Positions 5,635 through 8,405 of a stretch of 8,405 nt of DNA are shown in pieces. Position 1 is the first letter of the stretch. Every line of letters begins with the position of its first letter. The stretch comes from Oscillospiraceae bacterium (GTDB lineage: Bacteria; Bacillota; Clostridia; Oscillospirales; UBA929). The notes beneath the pieces are model-generated. The model had not been told where the DNA came from. It saw nothing but the letters and a program-made list of their open reading frames with translations, and did not search any database. The stretch spans positions 1 to 8,405 of the forward strand of contig JAITDM010000164.1 in assembly GCA_031282535.1 (NCBI GenBank). Direction: 5' to 3'. A program made the position numbers and the translations under genes.

Positions 5635-6720
5635 GTGAGCATGGAAGAGTCCTGGGGCAGAGCGGTTGTCGTGGCGGTGGATGACGACCCGATCATCTTG
5701 CATTCGATTCTGTCCGTCCTGCAGTCGGAGTACAGCGTGCGTCCGTTCCCCTCCGGGGCGAGCGCGCTGAAATACTTGCGCAGCAACCCGGCCGATCTGA
5801 TTGTATTGGATTACTTCATGCCAGGGATGACGGGGCACGAACTGCTGCTCTTGCTGCAGGCCGACCCGGTGCTGAGGGAGATCCCCGTCATCTTTCTCAC
5901 GGGCTCGACGGACGGGGACGGCGAGGCGGAGGCCTTGGAGATGGGGGCGTCGGACTATCTGCTCAAGCCCATCCGGCCCAAGGCGCTGCTCACCCGTGTA
6001 CGTCTCCAGCTCGAGCTGCAAAAGCACCGCCGGCATCTTGAGTCGCTGGTGGACGAAAAGATGCGTCAGCTCAGGCAGATCAACCGTCAACTGGAGCTGC
6101 GCGAGCGGACCACGATGAATCTGCTGGCGCGTGCGAGCGACCTGCGCGATCCGGAGACGGGGACGCACGTCAACCGCACGACGGAGTATGTCCGGATCAT
6201 CGTGGCGGACCTGATGCTTCGCCCGACGGCGGGGTATGAGCTCACGGTGGACGAGGGCTATGCGATTGTCGAGGCCGTCAAGCTGCACGACATCGGGAAG
6301 ATCGCGATGCCGGACAGCGTGCTGCTGAAGCCGGGCCGGCTGACGCCGGAGGAGTTTGAGATCATCAAGAGGCACCCGGTCTACGGCGAGGAGATGCTGC
6401 ACGAGGCTGTGGAGGAGATGAGCGACGACCTGTTGCTGCTCACGGCGCGGGACATTGCGTTTGCGCACCACGAGAAGTGGGATGGCTCGGGCTATCCCCG
6501 CGGGCTCTCCGGCGCGGACATCCCTCTCAGCGCCCGCATCGCCGCCGTGGCGGACGTCTTCGACGCGCTCACGTCCCAGCGGCCCTACAAGAAGCCTTTC
6601 CCGACGCGGATGGCCTTCGACATCATCTACAAAGACGCCGGGGCGCATTTCGATCCTTACATCGCGCAGGTGGTGAGGCGTCACGAGCGGGACTTCGAAC
6701 GCGTCGCCCGGGAGATCTAG
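5635..6720 (+). CDS. Response regulator with HD-GYP domain (RpfG-like predicted c-di-GMP phosphodiesterase)
   Basis: Cytoplasmic two-component regulator of 361 residues, expected to hydrolyse cyclic-di-GMP under control of receiver phosphorylation. GTG 5635 sits 6 nt after AGAGGGG (5622-5628). ATG 5641 is an alternative with wider spacing. The receiver (about 10-125) has the acidic group Asp16-Asp18, the phosphoacceptor Asp59 in VLDYFMPG, Thr89 and Lys111 (LLKP), all the expected switch residues. A charged helical, probably coiled-coil linker (about 125-160) connects to the HD-GYP domain (about 160-361). There I see RDPETGTHVNRT, the HD pair in KLHDIGK (His218, Asp219), the conserved KRHPVYGEEML block, HHEKWDGSGYP (278-288) and DVFDALTSQRPYKK. 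The metal and GYP residues are intact, so activity is expected. The open frame runs upstream to 5437 without a matching domain. The gene is divergent from FIST-Hpt. No diguanylate cyclase (GGDEF) or histidine kinase is nearby. Confidence 0.93.
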   Translation: MSMEESWGRAVVVAVDDDPIILHSILSVLQSEYSVRPFPSGASALKYLRSNPADLIVLDYFMPGMTGHELLLLLQADPVLREIPVIFLTGSTDGDGEAEALEMGASDYLLKPIRPKALLTRVRLQLELQKHRRHLESLVDEKMRQLRQINRQLELRERTTMNLLARASDLRDPETGTHVNRTTEYVRIIVADLMLRPTAGYELTVDEGYAIVEAVKLHDIGKIAMPDSVLLKPGRLTPEEFEIIKRHPVYGEEMLHEAVEEMSDDLLLLTARDIAFAHHEKWDGSGYPRGLSGADIPLSARIAAVADVFDALTSQRPYKKPFPTRMAFDIIYKDAGAHFDPYIAQVVRRHERDFERVAREI

Positions 6721-6748
6721 CCGGGCGGTCCACTATACTTATCGAAAG

Positions 6749-6797
6749 ACTTCCGTTTGTCGATGAGCGTTGTTTTTGCGGGAGACGGAAGTTTTTT
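6749..6797 (+). terminator. Probable terminator after the HD-GYP gene
   Basis: ACTTCCGT (6749-6756) pairs with ACGGAAGT (6785-6792), and the right arm runs into six T (6792-6797). The loop is long (28 nt) and itself T-rich, so efficiency is uncertain. It begins 28 nt after the regulator stop codon. Confidence 0.55.
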
Positions 6798-6894
6798 ACA
6801 AAACTGGAAAACGGCGGGGCGCAACCCGTCCGCCCCGCCGCCGCCCGCGGCCGCTCGATGGCGGTCTCGTGCGGAGAAGGATGCTATAAAGCAC

Positions 6895-6931
6895 AAAAGC
6901 GCCGCTTTCACAGAGGAAAGCGGCGCTTTTT
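6895..6931 (+). terminator. Strong rho-independent terminator
   Basis: A perfect 15-bp stem (AAAAGCGCCGCTTTC 6895-6909 with 6916-6930) with a 6-nt loop. The right arm ends in four T and continues with one more. The A-run on the left means it could also stop transcription on the minus strand. It lies 175 nt after the regulator stop and just before the next promoter. Confidence 0.85.
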
Positions 6932-6958
6932 AGTGTTTTTGAAAAGAAAAAGATTGTC

Positions 6959-6987
6959 TTGACATTGAGTCGGCCAACCGATATAAC
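6959..6987 (+). promoter_or_regulatory. Near-consensus sigma-A promoter before the methyltransferase remnant
   Basis: TTGACA (6959-6964) and TATAAC (6982-6987) are separated by exactly 17 bp. The predicted start is near 6994, about 30 nt before the ATG at 7023. By hexamer match it is one of the strongest promoters in the window, yet it drives only a short, apparently broken frame. Confidence 0.75.
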
Positions 6988-7022
6988 TTTTGTCTAAAAA
7001 GGCATTTACAAAGGATAATCTC

Positions 7023-7256
7023 ATGGATGCTTTTGCGTGTGCGAGGTGTACGACGATGAACAACGATATGCTTGAGGGCAACCGCAGGGCTTGGAATCAG
7101 GCCCTTGCGTACCATCGACGGGCGAGGAACGACGCATTGCAATCCGGGTTTGCCAGCCCAGACTTCACCACGTTTGACCGCGATTGTGACAGGATCTTGT
7201 GGGACAAATTGAAGACGTTTATAAAAACGCTTTGGGCCGCTGTGAAAGACGTGTGA
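7023..7256 (+). pseudogene. Truncated N-terminus of a class I SAM methyltransferase (probable remnant)
   Basis: 77 codons from ATG 7023, which follows AAAGGA (7011-7016) at good spacing. A TTG at 6990 in frame is less likely. The segment NRRAWNQALAYHRRARNDALQSGF, then DFTTFDRDCDRILWDKLK, resembles from memory the N-terminal region of a family of about 240-residue SAM-dependent methyltransferases found in Firmicutes. In those proteins it is followed by a CCNNGRE-type SAM-binding motif. Here the likeness ends at about residue 63 and the frame closes after an unrelated tail (IKTLWAAVKDV). No SAM-binding motif follows in any frame I inspected. A cruciform repeat begins 25 nt later. Base composition and codon choice are less GC-rich than in the neighbours, suggesting acquired DNA. 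It could instead be a genuine small protein. The family match is recalled, not computed. Confidence 0.55.
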
Positions 7257-7280
7257 AGGCACAAACATGATCGTACAAAT

Positions 7281-7345
7281 CGTAGGGGGCGATGGCAATC
7301 GCCCCGCGTCCACCCCAAAAGGGCGGATTGCCATCCGCCCCTACG
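7281..7345. repeat. Large imperfect inverted repeat, each arm itself a hairpin
   Basis: The arm at 7281-7304 (starting CGTAGGGGGCG) is the near-exact reverse complement of 7321-7345 (ending CCGCCCCTACG), with a 16-nt spacer. Each arm also folds on itself: GGGGCGAT (7286-7293) with ATCGCCCC (7298-7305) around GGCA, and GGGCGGAT (7321-7328) with ATCCGCCC (7333-7340) around TGCC. Elements with CGTAGGGGCGG-type ends are, as I recall, dispersed in intergenic regions of gut Clostridia. This copy could be a non-autonomous mobile or REP-like element. I see no clear target-site duplication. Confidence 0.7.
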
Positions 7346-7382
7346 AAGATTCGTTTCAAATCTTGTGTTGCAAGGATGGAAA

Positions 7383-7423
7383 ACAGGGAGGCGCAGATGT
7401 CTGCGCCTCCCTGTACGTTTTTT
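7383..7423. terminator. Bidirectional terminator between the remnant and serA
   Basis: A perfect 14-bp stem (ACAGGGAGGCGCAG 7383-7396 with 7401-7414) has a 4-nt loop. On the plus strand it is followed by ACG and six T (7418-7423). On the minus strand it is followed by TTTTCC. It lies 28 nt beyond the serA stop and can serve the convergent units on both sides. Confidence 0.85.
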
Positions 7424-7441
7424 AACCAGATTGTCCCCGCG

Positions 7442-8405
7442 TCAGCTGTGGGCGATGAGACGGATGCGGAGAATGCCGTTCACCGCGGAGAGCGAGCGCA
7501 GGAGGTCGTCGCCCGGCATGGTGTTCACGTCGAGCAGGGTGTAGGCATAGTCCTTGTGCGAACGGTTCACCATGTTCTCGATGTTGATCCCCGCCTCGGC
7601 CAGTGTGGACGACAGCGCGCCCACCATCATCGGGATGTTCCGGTGCGCCACGCACAGCCGCGCGCAGCCCGTGCCCGCCTCCAGCGAGATGTTCGGGTAG
7701 TTCACGGAATTTCGAATGTGTCCCAGCAGGAGGAAGTCGGAGAGCTCCTTCGCGGCCATGACGGCGCAGTTGTCCTCACTCTCCGGCGTGGAGGCGCCGA
7801 GATGCGGGATGGCGACGATCTTCTCGTGCCCGAGCATCGCGGCGGTGGGGAAGTCCGTGACATACCGGGCCACGCGGCCGTCGGAGAGCGCCGCGAGCAG
7901 GTCGTCGGTCCGCACGAGATCCCCGCGCGCCAGGTTGATGACGCGCAGGCCGGGTTTGCAGAGGGCCAACACCTCGGCGTTGATCATCCCGCGGGTCTCC
8001 GGACCCAGCGGCACGTGCAGCGAGATGTAGTCGCTCTCGGCGTAGATCTGCTTCAGCCCGTGCGCGCGCTGTACGCCCCGGGAGAGACCCCAGGCCGAAT
8101 CGACCGAGAGATAGGGGTCAAACCCCAGCACCTCCATGCCCAGAGTCCGGGCGGCGTTGGCCACCATCACGCCGATCGCGCCGAGGCCGACGACGCCCAG
8201 CGTCTTGCCCATGAGTTCGGGGCCGGCGAAGGCGGACTTGCCCTTCTCGATGAGCGCGGGGACAGCGTCGCCCTCCCCCTTCAGCCCGGCCGCCCAGGCG
8301 ATGCCGCCGGCGATGTCGCGGGCGGAGAGAAAGAGCGCGCAGAGCGCCAGCTCCTTGACGCCGTTCGCGTTGGCGCCCGGCGTGTTGAAAACAACAATGC
8401 CCGCC
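7442..8405 (-). CDS. serA: 3-phosphoglycerate dehydrogenase (short SerA with ACT domain), partial, N-terminus outside window
   Basis: NAD-dependent D-2-hydroxyacid dehydrogenase family enzyme oxidising 3-phosphoglycerate to 3-phosphohydroxypyruvate, the first step of serine synthesis. 320 residues are visible, all but roughly the first 65-70 of a short-form SerA of about 390. In order there is VVFNTPGANANGVKELAL, a substrate-domain-to-hinge segment. Next is the nucleotide-binding motif GVVGLGAIG followed by FDPY, whose Asp binds the NAD ribose. INLARGDLV carries the catalytic Arg, and IPHLGASTPESEDN the catalytic His. The C-terminal ACT domain contains AGINIENMVNRS and ends ILRIRLIAHS; in relatives this domain binds serine for feedback control. 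The loop where longer SerA enzymes carry the catalytic Glu reads TDFPTAAMLG and has no Glu. An internal ATG at 8212 is not the true start, because the frame continues upstream with conserved family sequence. It is probably the last gene of its unit. Confidence 0.92.
   Translation of the reverse strand, partial: AGIVVFNTPGANANGVKELALCALFLSARDIAGGIAWAAGLKGEGDAVPALIEKGKSAFAGPELMGKTLGVVGLGAIGVMVANAARTLGMEVLGFDPYLSVDSAWGLSRGVQRAHGLKQIYAESDYISLHVPLGPETRGMINAEVLALCKPGLRVINLARGDLVRTDDLLAALSDGRVARYVTDFPTAAMLGHEKIVAIPHLGASTPESEDNCAVMAAKELSDFLLLGHIRNSVNYPNISLEAGTGCARLCVAHRNIPMMVGALSSTLAEAGINIENMVNRSHKDYAYTLLDVNTMPGDDLLRSLSAVNGILRIRLIAHS

Larger units (their letters stand above)
6721..6958. other. Hairpin-rich intergenic stretch without a supported gene
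   Basis: About 240 nt with three successive inverted repeats: 6749-6797 and 6895-6931 (terminators, listed separately) and a perfect 10-bp GC stem CGGCGGGGCG (6812-6821) / CGCCCCGCCG (6831-6840) with a 9-nt loop and no T-run. Short frames across it on both strands show no family features or ribosome sites. A small structured RNA ending at 6931 is possible, but I see no convincing promoter for it. Confidence 0.4.

Noticed and set aside
6930..7334. Minus-strand frame of 134 codons across the methyltransferase remnant and the repeat
   Set aside because: It reads through half of the inverted repeat, has no clear ribosome site or family motif, and is antisense to the plus-strand frame that has a promoter and ribosome site.
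7281..7345. CRISPR-like or tandem repeat array
   Set aside because: There are only two arms in inverted orientation and no further copies or regular spacers, so it is an inverted repeat, not an array.

Overview
The window looks like a chromosomal segment from a high-GC, spore-forming member of the Clostridia (an Oscillospiraceae-type organism is my guess). Three things point there: a SpoIID sporulation protein, clostridial-type citrate synthase, ferredoxin and short SerA sequences, and Firmicutes-style signals (purine-rich ribosome binding sites, TTG/GTG starts, near-consensus sigma-A promoters with 17-bp spacers, hairpin-plus-T-run terminators). No phage, transposase, CRISPR array, rRNA or tRNA was seen.

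Layout, left to right. (1) 1-683, minus: N-terminal two thirds of spoIID, cut by the window edge. (2) 967-2328, plus: citrate synthase, read from a near-perfect promoter at 734-762 through a leader of about 200 nt and closed by a strong terminator at 2342-2390. (3) 2518-2688, plus: a small two-cluster ferredoxin with an unusual first cluster motif, with its own promoter at 2383-2411. It is followed by a methyltransferase (2692-3369) whose first codons contain a complete terminator hairpin. (4) 3421-5301, minus: a FIST-domain sensor gene followed by an Hpt phosphotransfer gene. (5) 5635-6720, plus: a response regulator with an HD-GYP output domain, divergent from the FIST gene. The two sides share an intergenic region with back-to-back promoters and a repeated CGCGTAT motif. 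(6) 6721-7440: a hairpin-rich stretch, an apparent methyltransferase remnant with an intact promoter and ribosome binding site, a large cruciform-type inverted repeat, and a bidirectional terminator. (7) 7442-8405, minus: C-terminal part of SerA (3-phosphoglycerate dehydrogenase with an ACT domain), cut by the right edge.

How the parts fit. Citrate synthase, ferredoxin and SerA are core metabolism. The most coherent accessory unit is the divergent FIST / Hpt / REC-HD-GYP group. It contains a predicted small-molecule sensor, a phosphotransfer protein and a phosphorylation-controlled predicted cyclic-di-GMP phosphodiesterase, but no histidine kinase within the window. It reads as part of a phosphorelay whose kinase is encoded elsewhere. 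I see no clear evidence of a wholly new system. The best leads are this kinase-less module with its possible shared operator, the terminator inside the methyltransferase coding region, the altered ferredoxin motif, and the truncated methyltransferase next to the cruciform repeat.
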